Program-made: the position numbers and the translations under genes
Notes under the pieces: generated by a model
Seen by the model: the letters and a program-made list of their open reading frames with translations, nothing else
What the model was told of the DNA's origin: nothing
Database searches by the model: none
Assembly: GCF_027213645.1 (NCBI RefSeq)
Contig: NZ_JAPWGL010000002.1
Location: 186,001 to 250,000, forward strand
Direction of reading: 5' to 3'
Length of the DNA stretch: 64,000 nt
Source: Pedobacter rhodius
GTDB lineage: Bacteria; Bacteroidota; Bacteroidia; Sphingobacteriales; Sphingobacteriaceae
Shown: one piece after another, positions 48,505-57,916 of the stretch
How the letters are laid out: every line of letters starts with the position of its first letter
Position numbering within the stretch: the first letter of the stretch is position 1

Positions 48505-48915
48505 AATAAATTATCCCTCAGATAGACAATTAGTTTAAGAACCTTTTCCGTGAAATCCATGTTTCCAAGGCATTTATTTTTTGGTTCCCGCTGATTTCGC
48601 GGATGAACGCAGATAGATAATTAGCTTTAAAAACCTTTCCATAGAAATCCATGTTTCCGTGGCATATATTTTTAGGTTTCCCCTGATCTCACAGATTGAA
48701 GAAAATAGATAATTACTTTAAATTTTACGTGTAAATACTTGTTTACGTGCCATTTATTTTTTGGTTCCCGCTGATTTCGCGGATGAACGCAGATAGATAA
48801 TTAGCTTAAAAACCTTTTCCATAGAAATCCGTGTTTCCGTGGCATCTATTTTTTAGGTTCTCAATGATTTCCCGGATAAACGCAGATAGATAATTAGATT
48901 TAAAACTTTCTGCAG
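48505..48915. repeat. Array of ~90-bp degenerate tandem repeats
   Basis: Units restart at about 48591, 48683, 48771 and 48864 (spacings 92, 88, 93), with a partial unit before. Each contains CTGATTTCGCGGATGAACGC, AGATAGATAATTAG and a CCGTG-AAATCC-GTGTTTCCGTGG segment. A lone related unit lies at 48206. No spacers, no coding capacity. The whole 48128-49086 gap is repeat-derived apart from the terminator. Confidence 0.75.
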
Positions 48916-49086
48916 ATACCCCTGACGGCCGCAGGCTGTAGCGTTTTCTGCAGGAGAATCCTATTGAAGACCTACCTTTCTATCCAGAATAATTCTAAAC
49001 AAAATCTCATTTATCCATATTCATTTTAAATTTTTCCAACTATCTTGCCACTCGTTGGTTTACCCATATAATTAATTACAATCCGT

Positions 49087-51177
49087 ATGACTAAGAACAT
49101 CTTTATCGCCTCAGCAGAACCCTATACCGGCAAGTCGGTAATTGCTTTCGGAATGATTAATATGTTGCTGGCTAAAACGCAGAAAGTTGGTTATTTCAAA
49201 CCCATTATCGCGCAGGATGATCTTAGCAAAAAAGATGAGCACGTAGAAGCCATGCTCGATTATTTCTCACTTCCGGTTAAATATGCAGATGCCTTTGCAT
49301 TTACCCGCCAGGATATGCTGCATGAGTATCAAAATAGTGGTGACATCATTAATACCATCATCAGTAAATACAAAAAACTGGAAGACAATTACGATTTCAC
49401 TGTTATTGAAGGAAGCGATTTCCTGGGTGAAGGCATGGCTTTCGAATTCGAATCGAATGCGCTGATGGCTAAAAACCTGGGTGCACCGGTTTTAATTGTG
49501 GTGTCAGGAAAAAATAAAACCGCCAGTCAGCTTTTTAAATCGGCCATAAACATTTACCGGAATTTTCTTTTACGCGATGTCCAGGTTTTGGGTGTGGTAG
49601 CAAACATGGTCAATCCCGATGAAGCCGAACGCATTAAACAGGCCTTAAGCAACCAGTTACCGGCAGAATTATTAATAGCCGTTATCCCCATCGAAAGCGG
49701 ACTGCAAAGCCCTACGATGAAAGAAATTACGGCCGCCTTAGATGCTGAAATTCTTTTCGGTGCTGATTTGATGGATAACCAGGTTGATAATTTCGTAACC
49801 GGGGCCATGATGCTGCCTAATTTTTTAAGGCACATTAAGGATAATTTACTTATTGTTACTCCTGGCGACCGCGGCGATATTATTATCGGTTCCTTACAGG
49901 CAAATTTATCGGCTAACTATCCAAAAATTGCAGGTATTGTTTTAACTGCGGGGAGCTTACCCGATGAACCGATGATTAAACTTATCGAAGGGTTACAAAC
50001 CATTATTCCTATCATATCCGTTCAGAAGGGAACATTTGAAACGACTACAACCATCGGGTCTATTCATTCTAAAATTACTATTGATAACAAAAAGAAGATT
50101 GCACTGGCAATTGAACTCTTTGAAAAATACGTGGATTTAAAGGCGCTTGATGATAAAATAATTACCTTCAGTTATGAAGGCATTACCCCGCACATGTTCC
50201 AGTATAACCTGGTTAAATGGGCAAAGAGTGAGAAAAAACACATTGTTTTGCCCGAAGGAAACGACGACCGGATTTTAAAGGCCGTAGAAAAACTCATCAC
50301 CCAGGATGTGGTAAACATCACCTTATTGGGCGACCCGGTTGAAATCGGCACATCCATTAAGCGTTTGGGTTTAAACCTCGACATTAATGCCATTAACATC
50401 CACAATCCTGCACATTCTCAACAGTACGATAATTATGTAGAAAGTTTATACGAATTACGTAAGAATAAGAACGTAAATATGGAAATGGCCAGGGATATGA
50501 TGACGGATGTTTCTTATTTCGGCACCATGATGGTGTATAAAGGCGATGCCGATGGCATGGTTTCCGGTGCGGTGCATACGACCCAGCATACCATCAGACC
50601 GGCTTTACAGTTTGTAAAAACCAAACCAGGTGTTTCCGTTGTTTCTTCGATATTTTTTATGTGTTTGCCCGAAAGGGTTGCCATATTTGGCGATTGCGCA
50701 GTAAACCCAAACCCTACCGCTCAGCAACTGGCAGAAATTGCCATATCATCTGCAGAAAGCAGTGCCAAATTTGGGATAGAGCCAAGAATCGCCATGTTAT
50801 CTTATTCTTCGGGCACATCCGGTGAAGGTGAAGATGTAGAACGCGTTCGGGAAGCAACGGCCATTGTTAAAGCAAGGCATCCGGAATTAAAGATTGAAGG
50901 CCCTATTCAATATGATGCAGCGGTCGATCCGCTTGTTGGCCAGCAAAAAATGCCCGGTTCTGAAGTTGCCGGAAGAGCGAGCGTTTTAATTTTCCCTGAT
51001 TTAAACACGGGGAATAACACATACAAAGCTGTTCAGCGGGAAACCGGTGCATTGGCAATCGGACCGATGCTGCAGGGATTAAATAAACCAATTAACGATT
51101 TAAGCAGAGGCTGCACCGTCGACGATATTTTTAATACCGTAGTGATTACAGCCATTCAATGTCAGGATATTAAATAA
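49087..51177 (+). CDS. pta: Phosphate acetyltransferase
   Basis: 696 residues, the long form: N-terminal P-loop/BioD-like and DRTGG domains (about 1-350, start IFIASAEPYTGKSVIAFGM) and the catalytic PTA domain (about 365-690, with VLPEGNDDRILKA, SGAVHTTQHTIRPALQF, FGDCAVNPNPTAQQLAEIA and SEVAGRASVLIFPDLNTGN). It interconverts acetyl-CoA and acetyl phosphate in overflow metabolism or acetate use. ackA starts two bases after its stop, forming the classical operon. Confidence 0.96.
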   Translation: MTKNIFIASAEPYTGKSVIAFGMINMLLAKTQKVGYFKPIIAQDDLSKKDEHVEAMLDYFSLPVKYADAFAFTRQDMLHEYQNSGDIINTIISKYKKLEDNYDFTVIEGSDFLGEGMAFEFESNALMAKNLGAPVLIVVSGKNKTASQLFKSAINIYRNFLLRDVQVLGVVANMVNPDEAERIKQALSNQLPAELLIAVIPIESGLQSPTMKEITAALDAEILFGADLMDNQVDNFVTGAMMLPNFLRHIKDNLLIVTPGDRGDIIIGSLQANLSANYPKIAGIVLTAGSLPDEPMIKLIEGLQTIIPIISVQKGTFETTTTIGSIHSKITIDNKKKIALAIELFEKYVDLKALDDKIITFSYEGITPHMFQYNLVKWAKSEKKHIVLPEGNDDRILKAVEKLITQDVVNITLLGDPVEIGTSIKRLGLNLDINAINIHNPAHSQQYDNYVESLYELRKNKNVNMEMARDMMTDVSYFGTMMVYKGDADGMVSGAVHTTQHTIRPALQFVKTKPGVSVVSSIFFMCLPERVAIFGDCAVNPNPTAQQLAEIAISSAESSAKFGIEPRIAMLSYSSGTSGEGEDVERVREATAIVKARHPELKIEGPIQYDAAVDPLVGQQKMPGSEVAGRASVLIFPDLNTGNNTYKAVQRETGALAIGPMLQGLNKPINDLSRGCTVDDIFNTVVITAIQCQDIK

Positions 51178-51179
51178 TT

Positions 51180-52376
51180 ATGAATATTTTAGTTATCAAT
51201 TCAGGAAGCAGTTCGATAAAATACCAGCTTTTTAAAATGCCGTCTACGCAGCCCGTTTGCAGTGGATTAGTAGAGCGTATTGGCATTGAAGGTTCTTTTA
51301 TAAAACATTCGGTATTTCCTGCCGGAGAAAAACTGAGCATTGAAAAAGACGCTTTCATTTCCGGTCATGGCGAAGGTTTAAAGCAAGTTTTAGCATTACT
51401 ATCTGAAGGACTGCATGCCGTAATTGCAAGTCCTGGAGATATTGCAGCTGTGGGTCACCGTGTGGTGCATGGTGGAGAGCATTTCTCCGGCGCTACTTTG
51501 ATAACAGATCAAGTTAAAAAACAGATTAAGAAATTATTTTCTTTAGCGCCTTTACATAATCCGGTGAATTATAAATGCATAGAAGTTGCAGAACAAACAT
51601 TTCCATCAGCTAAACAAATTGCCGTTTTCGATACTGCTTTTCATCAAACGATACCGGAAGCGGCTTACCGTTACGCAATTCCGGAGCAGTACTACAGCGA
51701 ACACGGTATTCGTGTTTATGGCTTTCACGGCACCAGCCATAAGTATGTTAGCGAGCAGGCTATAAATTGGCTGGGGAAACCGCATTCAAAAATCATCAGC
51801 ATTCACTTAGGTAATGGTTGCAGCATTACGGCCATAAAAGACGGCAAATCGATCGATACCAGCATGGGTTTCGGCCCTTTAAACGGCTTAATGATGGGTA
51901 CGAGATCGGGGGATATTGACCCATCCGTTATTTTTCATTTAATGGAACACTCGGGCTATACTCTGGAACAGTTAAGTACTTTGCTCAATAAACAGTCTGG
52001 TTTACTCGGTGTAGGCGGTTCAAGCGACATGAGGGATATTAATAAACTGGCCGGTGAAGGGAAAGATAAAGCAAAATTGGCTTTAAAGTTATATGCCTAC
52101 AGAATAAAAAAATTTATCGGTGCGTATGCGGCGAGCTTAAACGGGATTGATACCATTATTTTTACCGCCGGGGTTGGCGAAAATGATGTCGAAATGCGGG
52201 CCGCTGTTTGTGATGAACTGGATTACCTGGGTATAAAAATAGATAAGGATAAAAATAAAAGTTACCAGGGTGAACTGCTCGACATTGGCATGGACGACGC
52301 ATCAGTTCGCATTCTGGTTGTTCCGACCAATGAAGAATATGAAATTGCTAATCAATGCTTTAAACTATTAAATTAA
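51180..52376 (+). CDS. ackA: Acetate kinase
   Basis: 398 residues, standard length. N-terminal phosphate motif ILVINSGSSSIKYQLF, AVGHRVVHGG, catalytic VYGFHGTSHKYV, nucleotide loop SIHLGNGCSITAI, MGFGPLNGLMMGTRSGDIDP, and C-terminal FTAGVGEN. Converts acetyl phosphate plus ADP to acetate plus ATP. Co-transcribed with pta. Confidence 0.97.
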   Translation: MNILVINSGSSSIKYQLFKMPSTQPVCSGLVERIGIEGSFIKHSVFPAGEKLSIEKDAFISGHGEGLKQVLALLSEGLHAVIASPGDIAAVGHRVVHGGEHFSGATLITDQVKKQIKKLFSLAPLHNPVNYKCIEVAEQTFPSAKQIAVFDTAFHQTIPEAAYRYAIPEQYYSEHGIRVYGFHGTSHKYVSEQAINWLGKPHSKIISIHLGNGCSITAIKDGKSIDTSMGFGPLNGLMMGTRSGDIDPSVIFHLMEHSGYTLEQLSTLLNKQSGLLGVGGSSDMRDINKLAGEGKDKAKLALKLYAYRIKKFIGAYAASLNGIDTIIFTAGVGENDVEMRAAVCDELDYLGIKIDKDKNKSYQGELLDIGMDDASVRILVVPTNEEYEIANQCFKLLN

Positions 52377-52492
52377 AACAATTAATTAAAGTACAATTGA
52401 TGTAACAATTACACAACATTTAGTTTCTCTTCTCCTTTATAATTAGATTTACAACTACAACCAGCTATAAACTTGTTTTTTGGAAATTAATT

Positions 52493-53359
52493 ATGAAAAA
52501 GATATTTAATATAATTGTTATTTTATTTTTCCTGTATCCCCTAACTTCATCTGCCCAGTCCGGAAAAGTTTACGATAACCTGAGCTTACCAAGTAAAATT
52601 TTAAAAAGCGATCGGAAATTTGCCATCTACCTGCCACCGGATTATGAAACCTCCGGCCGGAGCTACCCGGTTTTATACCTGCTTCACGGCGCGGGTGATG
52701 ATCAAACCGGTTGGGTACAATTTGGCGAGGTTTTAAATATTACAGACAAAGCCATTGCAAACGGAACATCAACCGCAATGATAATTGTCATGCCCGACGC
52801 AAACACTGGTCGCAGGGGTTATTTTAATGATATAAAAGGTGACTGGAATTACGAGGATTTCTTCTTCAAAGAACTGATGCCATTTGTTGAAAAAAAGTAC
52901 CGGGTTAAAACGGATAAACGTTCGCGTGCAATAGCCGGCTTATCGATGGGTGGCGGAGGTACTTTTGTTTATGCATTACACCATCCCGAATTATTTTCAT
53001 CTGCTTGTCCTTTAAGTGCCTACCTGGGGTTTTTAAGCTTAACTGATGCACAAAACGCGCTGAAAAAAGCAAATCCAGGCTTAGATGATGCAACCATAAC
53101 TAACTATTACAACACACAAAATGTATTGCCACTTTTAAACAATATGCCGGATACCGAAAAAAAAGCGGTTAACTGGTATATCGATTGCGGCGATGATGAC
53201 TTTCTTTACGAAGGCAATTCACTCGCACACATTGCCATGCGAAAGAAAGAAATACCACATGAGTTCCGCATCAGAAATGGAGGTCACAACTGGACTTACT
53301 GGCGTGAGTCCCTGCCGAATGTTTTAGCCTTTGTTTCTGATTCATTTCACCAGCACTAA
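52493..53359 (+). CDS. Secreted CE1-like esterase
   Basis: 288 residues with signal peptide 1-22 (TSSAQ). Alpha/beta-hydrolase of the esterase D / CE1 (feruloyl and acetyl-xylan esterase) type: YPVLYLLHGAGDDQTGW (oxyanion region), nucleophile elbow GLSMGGGG, acid in DCGDDDF and His in NGGHNWTYW. Likely acts on ester groups of a polysaccharide or lipid outside the cytoplasm. Its own leader (116 bp after ackA) suggests a separate transcript. Confidence 0.88.
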   Translation: MKKIFNIIVILFFLYPLTSSAQSGKVYDNLSLPSKILKSDRKFAIYLPPDYETSGRSYPVLYLLHGAGDDQTGWVQFGEVLNITDKAIANGTSTAMIIVMPDANTGRRGYFNDIKGDWNYEDFFFKELMPFVEKKYRVKTDKRSRAIAGLSMGGGGTFVYALHHPELFSSACPLSAYLGFLSLTDAQNALKKANPGLDDATITNYYNTQNVLPLLNNMPDTEKKAVNWYIDCGDDDFLYEGNSLAHIAMRKKEIPHEFRIRNGGHNWTYWRESLPNVLAFVSDSFHQH

Positions 53360-53494
53360 CCTGATAAAAAAGGTCTGATATTAACCAACTATTGTCTGTT
53401 TTAGTCCAATTTATAATTAAGTTTAATGATGAAATGTGAATTTATTAAATTAGAAAAATCTTTAACTATAAACAACCAGCCGTAATAAAACAAA

Positions 53495-56098
53495 ATGATG
53501 AAATTTTCTTTAAGCTTAATCTATTCCATAATCGTATTGGGATTATTAAGTTTCTTCAACAAACCGACTACCTCTAAACCAAACCCAACAGAACTTACTA
53601 TTTCTACATTTGCCGGTCCTAACATTACCCCTAGTCCTGCCTGTCTTGCGGTGGCGCCAACCGGCGAAGTTTATGTCGGGGTAGATATGATCGGTTCGTT
53701 AGGTAAAGACCCTGGAAAAGGCCGGATTCTAAAACTGGTTGATAAGGATAATGATGGTAAATTAGATGAACATATCGCTTTTGCGGATGTAGATAATCCA
53801 CGTGGAATTATTGTTCAGGGCAATAAAGTATTTGTTTTACATACGACCTTTTCAAAAGAAACCAAGGAAGCAACCGGAATGAACCTGGTTGTTTTTGAAG
53901 ATAATGACGGTGACGGGAAAGCAGATGGTCCAGAGAAACCGTTGATAGAACACATCAGTAATGCGAAATACATCCGCGAGCGGGGAACAGACCACGCGAC
54001 CAACGGAATCAGAATGGGTATTGATGGCTGGATTTACATTTCAGTTGGCGATTTCGGCTTCCACGACGCCGTCGACCGTTCAGGTAAAAAGCTAACCATG
54101 TTAGGCGGCGGCCTGGTGCGCGTTCGTCCTGACGGAACGGAAATGGAAATATTTACACACGGTACAAGAAACGTTTACGATGTGGCAATTGACCCTTATA
54201 TGAACGTTTTCACCAGAGAAAATACAAACGATGGCGGTGGCTGGAATGTTCGTTTCTCCCATCATATCCAGACGGGTGAATATGGGTATCCGGTTTTGTT
54301 CCAGCATTTTACAGATGAAATTATCCCGGCACTGGCCGATTTAGGCGGCGGTTCGGGAACCGGTGCATTATTTATGAATGAACCCAACTGGCCCGAAAAA
54401 TATAATAACGTACCGATGATGGCCGACTGGGGAAGAAGTATGCTTTATATCCACAGGGTTACGCCAGACGGACCAACTTTTACACAAAAGGATGAAGAAT
54501 TTCTAAAAATCCCTCAAATTACCGATTTGGATGTAGATGGCTCTGGCAGGCTTTATTTATCGGCCTGGGATGGTGCAGGTTATTCGGGAAGTGAAACAAA
54601 AGGCTTTATACTCCGGGCCGTGCCTAATAACTGGACTTACAAAGCGTTTCCAGACGTAAAAAAACTATCCGTTAAGCGACTGGCTGAATTACTAAAATCG
54701 AATAGTTCCGTAGCCCGTGTTACGGCATCACAGGAATTACTGAGCCGTTCGGACAAGCAAGCCACCTCTGTTACATTAAAAATCGCCGCAGATAAAAATC
54801 TGCCATTGTATGCACGCGTAGCAGGCATTTTTACTTACGCTCAATTGACTAAGGAAAATGGAATAAATGAACTGGTTGAGCTGACAAAAGACGAAACAGT
54901 TCGGGAATTTGCTTTAAAAGCACTTACAGATCGAAAAGATTTCCTGGATAAAGTTCCATCGGCACCTTTTTTAGCCGCTTTAAAAGATGCTTCGCCACGC
55001 GTTCAGGCTGCTGCAATTGTTGGTTTAAACAGACTTGGCAAAACAGATGCGGCACCTGCCCTCTTACAAACGAAAGTGCCTGCTTCATTTACAGCACCTT
55101 CAAAAGACATTGAAGGCCCGCATGCAACACCAAATTCATCAATAATTTTGCCGCACCTGGCGGTTCAGGCCTTGGTAAGCCTTGATGCCACGGACGCCTG
55201 CCTGGCAGCTGTTGGAGCGGATAACACTGATTTGGCACTTTGGGCATTACGCTACATGCACAACCAAAAAGCCGTAGATGGTTTAATTAAAAGCTATGCA
55301 ACTGTAAAAGATGAAAAATTAAAAAAACAAATCCTTACAACCTTGGCGCGCCTGTATAAAAAGGAAGAAGCTTATGATGCAAGCTGGTGGTGGGGAACCC
55401 GTCCGGATTCACACGGGCCCTATTATAAATCGGTAACCTGGGCAGGTTCCCCGGCTATTGAAAAATTACTTAAAGACGAATGGGCGAAAGCGGATGCGCA
55501 GGGAAAACAGTTTTTTGTTGATTTAGATGCACGACACAGAATGGACATTGCAGCATTTGCGGTTGAAGAGAAACTAGCCGCAACCGAAGAGCCTAAAATC
55601 GATTTAGAGAAAATCAAAAACAAAAAAGGACAGGTTGGCAAGTCTTCTATTGAAGATGTTTTGCTGGCGATCAATAAACTGCAGGGCGATCCGCTTAAAG
55701 GAAGAACAATTTTTAACAACCAGGGCTGTATCGCCTGCCATAGCCTGAGCAGAACAGAGAAAATGAAAGGCCCTTTTATGGGACAAATTGGCTCCATTAT
55801 GAATCGGGAGCAAATTGCTGAATCTATCTTAAAACCAGATGCTTCTATATCGCAGGGCTTTGCCACCGTTATGATTACTGCCAAAGGCGATAAAACGTAC
55901 ATGGGTTTTATTACGGAAGAAACCGCGGCAAAAATAGTGATGCGTAATATCGCTGGTGAAGTTTTTAACATTAAAACGAGTGATATCCTTTCGCGTAAGG
56001 AAATGGAAAATTCTATGATGCCGCAAGGCCTGGCTAATTCTTTATCATACGATGAATTGGCATCACTGGTTACTTTTTTATCGCAACAAAAAAAATAA
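53495..56098 (+). CDS. Secreted beta-propeller / HEAT-like protein with C-terminal c-type haem domain
   Basis: 867 residues. A signal-anchor-like start (1-22) is followed by an NHL/sorbosone-dehydrogenase-like propeller (about 35-375, with RGTDHATNGIRMGIDGWIYISVGD and TRNVYDVAIDPYMNVF). Next is an alpha-helical region resembling HEAT repeats (about 385-640), and then a cytochrome c domain with C745-x-x-C748-H749 (GCIACHSL) and a distal Met in MMPQGL near 850. This is the 'PVC-type/membrane-bound dehydrogenase' architecture, probably a periplasmic oxidoreductase of unknown substrate. Stand-alone. Confidence 0.87.
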   Translation: MMKFSLSLIYSIIVLGLLSFFNKPTTSKPNPTELTISTFAGPNITPSPACLAVAPTGEVYVGVDMIGSLGKDPGKGRILKLVDKDNDGKLDEHIAFADVDNPRGIIVQGNKVFVLHTTFSKETKEATGMNLVVFEDNDGDGKADGPEKPLIEHISNAKYIRERGTDHATNGIRMGIDGWIYISVGDFGFHDAVDRSGKKLTMLGGGLVRVRPDGTEMEIFTHGTRNVYDVAIDPYMNVFTRENTNDGGGWNVRFSHHIQTGEYGYPVLFQHFTDEIIPALADLGGGSGTGALFMNEPNWPEKYNNVPMMADWGRSMLYIHRVTPDGPTFTQKDEEFLKIPQITDLDVDGSGRLYLSAWDGAGYSGSETKGFILRAVPNNWTYKAFPDVKKLSVKRLAELLKSNSSVARVTASQELLSRSDKQATSVTLKIAADKNLPLYARVAGIFTYAQLTKENGINELVELTKDETVREFALKALTDRKDFLDKVPSAPFLAALKDASPRVQAAAIVGLNRLGKTDAAPALLQTKVPASFTAPSKDIEGPHATPNSSIILPHLAVQALVSLDATDACLAAVGADNTDLALWALRYMHNQKAVDGLIKSYATVKDEKLKKQILTTLARLYKKEEAYDASWWWGTRPDSHGPYYKSVTWAGSPAIEKLLKDEWAKADAQGKQFFVDLDARHRMDIAAFAVEEKLAATEEPKIDLEKIKNKKGQVGKSSIEDVLLAINKLQGDPLKGRTIFNNQGCIACHSLSRTEKMKGPFMGQIGSIMNREQIAESILKPDASISQGFATVMITAKGDKTYMGFITEETAAKIVMRNIAGEVFNIKTSDILSRKEMENSMMPQGLANSLSYDELASLVTFLSQQKK

Positions 56099-56189
56099 TT
56101 CAATGGGTTTCATACGGTTCCGGTCTGTGAGACACAGACCGGGGCGTTGAAAAAATGACGAATTGAACCAACTATAATTTTAATTCCTC

Positions 56190-56450
56190 CCATACGTCTT
56201 TCCCACGCAGGTGGGAATCTTAATGCGCTATACAGAAATCCCTGCTTTTAAAATTAAAATCTGCGTTTGTAACATAGCTAACGCTTTAGGATTCCCAACT
56301 AAATTGGGAATGACGGCATAGTAAGATCTATTTATGGTGTTTGAAATACAAACAGGACATCGGCGAGTGATGAAGCGACTCAACCATGTACTTAACACCT
56401 ACAATACCGCTTTCCCGCGCAGGCAGGAACCTTAATACGCTGTGCAGGCA
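56190..56450. repeat. GGGAATC-type palindromic repeats
   Basis: TCTTTCCCACGCAGGTGGGAATC near 56201, a companion half GGATTCCCAACTAAATTGGGAATGACGG near 56292, and TTTCCCGCGCAGGCAGGAACC near 56411; same family as 16136-16300. Nothing else is visible in 56099-56502. Confidence 0.6.
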
Positions 56451-56502
56451 ACATAGCTTCTGCCAATATAAGGTTATAACAATATATCACTACATTATAT
56501 TG

Positions 56503-56541
56503 CAAACAAAAAAGCCGTATCACATCAGTGTGATACGGCTT
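56503..56541 (-). terminator. Terminator of the response-regulator gene
   Basis: Perfect 13-bp stem AAGCCGTATCACA/TGTGATACGGCTT with a 4-base loop; on the minus strand it is followed by TTTTTTGTTTG. About 20 bp after the stop of 56562-56954. Confidence 0.85.
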
Positions 56542-56561
56542 CCTTTTCAATCGATTTTAGA

Positions 56562-56954
56562 TTAAGCTTTTTCTGCTTTGTTCGCCCGGCTCCTATCAAT
56601 TAAAGTATTTATTTGTTCAAGAACATCATAAATATCAAATGGCTTACTAATATAAGCATCAGCAAATGCATCAATTGCTTTTTGCTCACTGTTATTTTGT
56701 GCAGACATTACGATTATAGGGATGTGCTTAGTAAAAATATCCGTTTTTAAATCTTCACAAATTTCAGCACCATTTCCATCCGGCAACATTACATCCAGCA
56801 AAAATAAATCGGGCATGGCATCCTGAATGTTCTTTTTTAACTCCGAAAATGATGATGATAGCTGAAGCTCAAATCCTTCTTCTTTTAAAAGAATCTCAAT
56901 CACGTTTCTGATTTCCTGATCATCTTCTAAAATGTGTATTCTCCTTTTTGACAT
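56562..56954 (-). CDS. Orphan single-domain response regulator
   Basis: 130-residue receiver with EDD (10-12), phospho-acceptor D in LFLLDVMLPDGNG near 54, and K in YISKPFD near 105; the last residues are charged (SRANKAEKA). No kinase gene is adjacent. It is a close paralogue of the regulator at 41161-41535 and might share a distant kinase. It has its own strong terminator and lies 40 bp after the DeoR-type gene on the same strand, so the two could be co-transcribed. Confidence 0.92.
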   Translation of the reverse strand: MSKRRIHILEDDQEIRNVIEILLKEEGFELQLSSSFSELKKNIQDAMPDLFLLDVMLPDGNGAEICEDLKTDIFTKHIPIIVMSAQNNSEQKAIDAFADAYISKPFDIYDVLEQINTLIDRSRANKAEKA

Positions 56955-56994
56955 AATTCAAATTATTGTTTGGTTTTTTATAGGGTAATTTTTT

Positions 56995-57759
56995 TTATAC
57001 GATAGTTACAGTAACACCTAAACCTTCTAAATGTTTTACAATTTGTTCAGAAATTCCTTTATCAGTAATAATGTGATCAATTTCTTCTAATCCGCATATT
57101 TTACCAAAGCCTCTTTTACCAAATTTCGAAGAATCGGCCAGTACAATGGTTTTTTGCGATGCGCTAATCATTTTCCGGTTTAAATGCGCTTCCATCGCAT
57201 TTGTAGTGGTTAATCCGAAATCCAGGTCGATACCGTCGACACCTAAAAACAACTTATTAAAATAGAAATCGCCTAAAACCTGCTCCGCATAGCTACCTGT
57301 TACTGATGAAGAACTTTTTCTTAATATACCACCCAATTGTATTACTTCTATACTGGGTTCTCTCATCAATTCTAAAGCCACATTTAAAGCCGAAGTAACA
57401 ACAGTCAGGTTAGCAGCAGGCTGGATATTCTTGGCAAAATACAATACTGTAGTGCCTGATGCGATGACAATAGAATCGTTGTCATTTAATAATTCTGCTG
57501 CTGCTGCGCCTATCTTATTCTTTTCTGAAGACTGGATTTTTTCTTTTTCATTTACCGGCCTGTCTACCGTATACGGATTATTCATGGTGGCACCGCCATG
57601 TGTTCTGAAAAGCAAACTCTTGTCTTCAAGTAGTTTTAAATCCTTTCTAATGGTAACAGATGAAACTTTCAATTCCTTACATAAGTCTACAACATTAATA
57701 TATTGATCCCTTTGTAAACGGCTTAATATTAATTGGTGCCTTTCAGCTAAATTCATCAT
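56995..57759 (-). CDS. DeoR-family repressor, likely regulator of the glp genes
   Basis: 254 residues: N-terminal DeoR HTH (HQLILSRLQRDQYINVVDLCKELKVSSVTIRKDLKLLE) and a C-terminal sugar-phosphate-binding domain (VIASGTTVLYFAKNI, LGVDGIDLDFGLTTTNAMEAHL, ADSSKFGKRGF). It is divergent from glpD-glpK-glpF across 157 bp, as GlpR repressors often are, so glycerol 3-phosphate is the probable effector. The ATG at 57759 (or 57756) was chosen; the TTG at 57798 adds Cys-rich residues before the HTH. Confidence 0.88.
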   Translation of the reverse strand: MMNLAERHQLILSRLQRDQYINVVDLCKELKVSSVTIRKDLKLLEDKSLLFRTHGGATMNNPYTVDRPVNEKEKIQSSEKNKIGAAAAELLNDNDSIVIASGTTVLYFAKNIQPAANLTVVTSALNVALELMREPSIEVIQLGGILRKSSSSVTGSYAEQVLGDFYFNKLFLGVDGIDLDFGLTTTNAMEAHLNRKMISASQKTIVLADSSKFGKRGFGKICGLEEIDHIITDKGISEQIVKHLEGLGVTVTIV

Positions 57760-57803
57760 AATACAAATGCGCTTTTTGCAATGGGGCAAATTAAACAATT
57801 TGT

Positions 57804-57814
57804 CAAATCATTTG
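57804..57814. promoter_or_regulatory. Palindrome in the glp divergent region
   Basis: CAAATcATTTG, a perfect 5-bp inverted repeat around one base, 45 bp upstream of the DeoR-type start and 103 bp upstream of glpD. A candidate operator; only position and symmetry support it. Confidence 0.25.
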
Positions 57815-57877
57815 AGTAAATAAAATAATAATTTTTTAACGATGATATTATATTATTTCGATTAGTATTACTTATAA

Positions 57878-57907
57878 TTGCGTATTGTTTCGTTTTATTA
57901 TTTTTTG
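57878..57907 (+). promoter_or_regulatory. Promoter-like site of glpD
   Basis: TTG at 57878-57880, 18 bases, TATTTTTTG at 57899-57907, i.e. TA-N3-TTTG with one extra base. The ATG follows after nine bases at 57917. Confidence 0.4.
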
Positions 57908-57916
57908 CCTTTTTAA

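Noticed and set aside
48505..48915. CRISPR array
   Set aside because: Units are ~90 bp, contiguous and degenerate, with no unique spacers and no cas genes nearby.
55423..56103. 226-residue minus-strand frame opposite the cytochrome domain
   Set aside because: Antisense shadow of a well-supported gene, with no recognisable domain.
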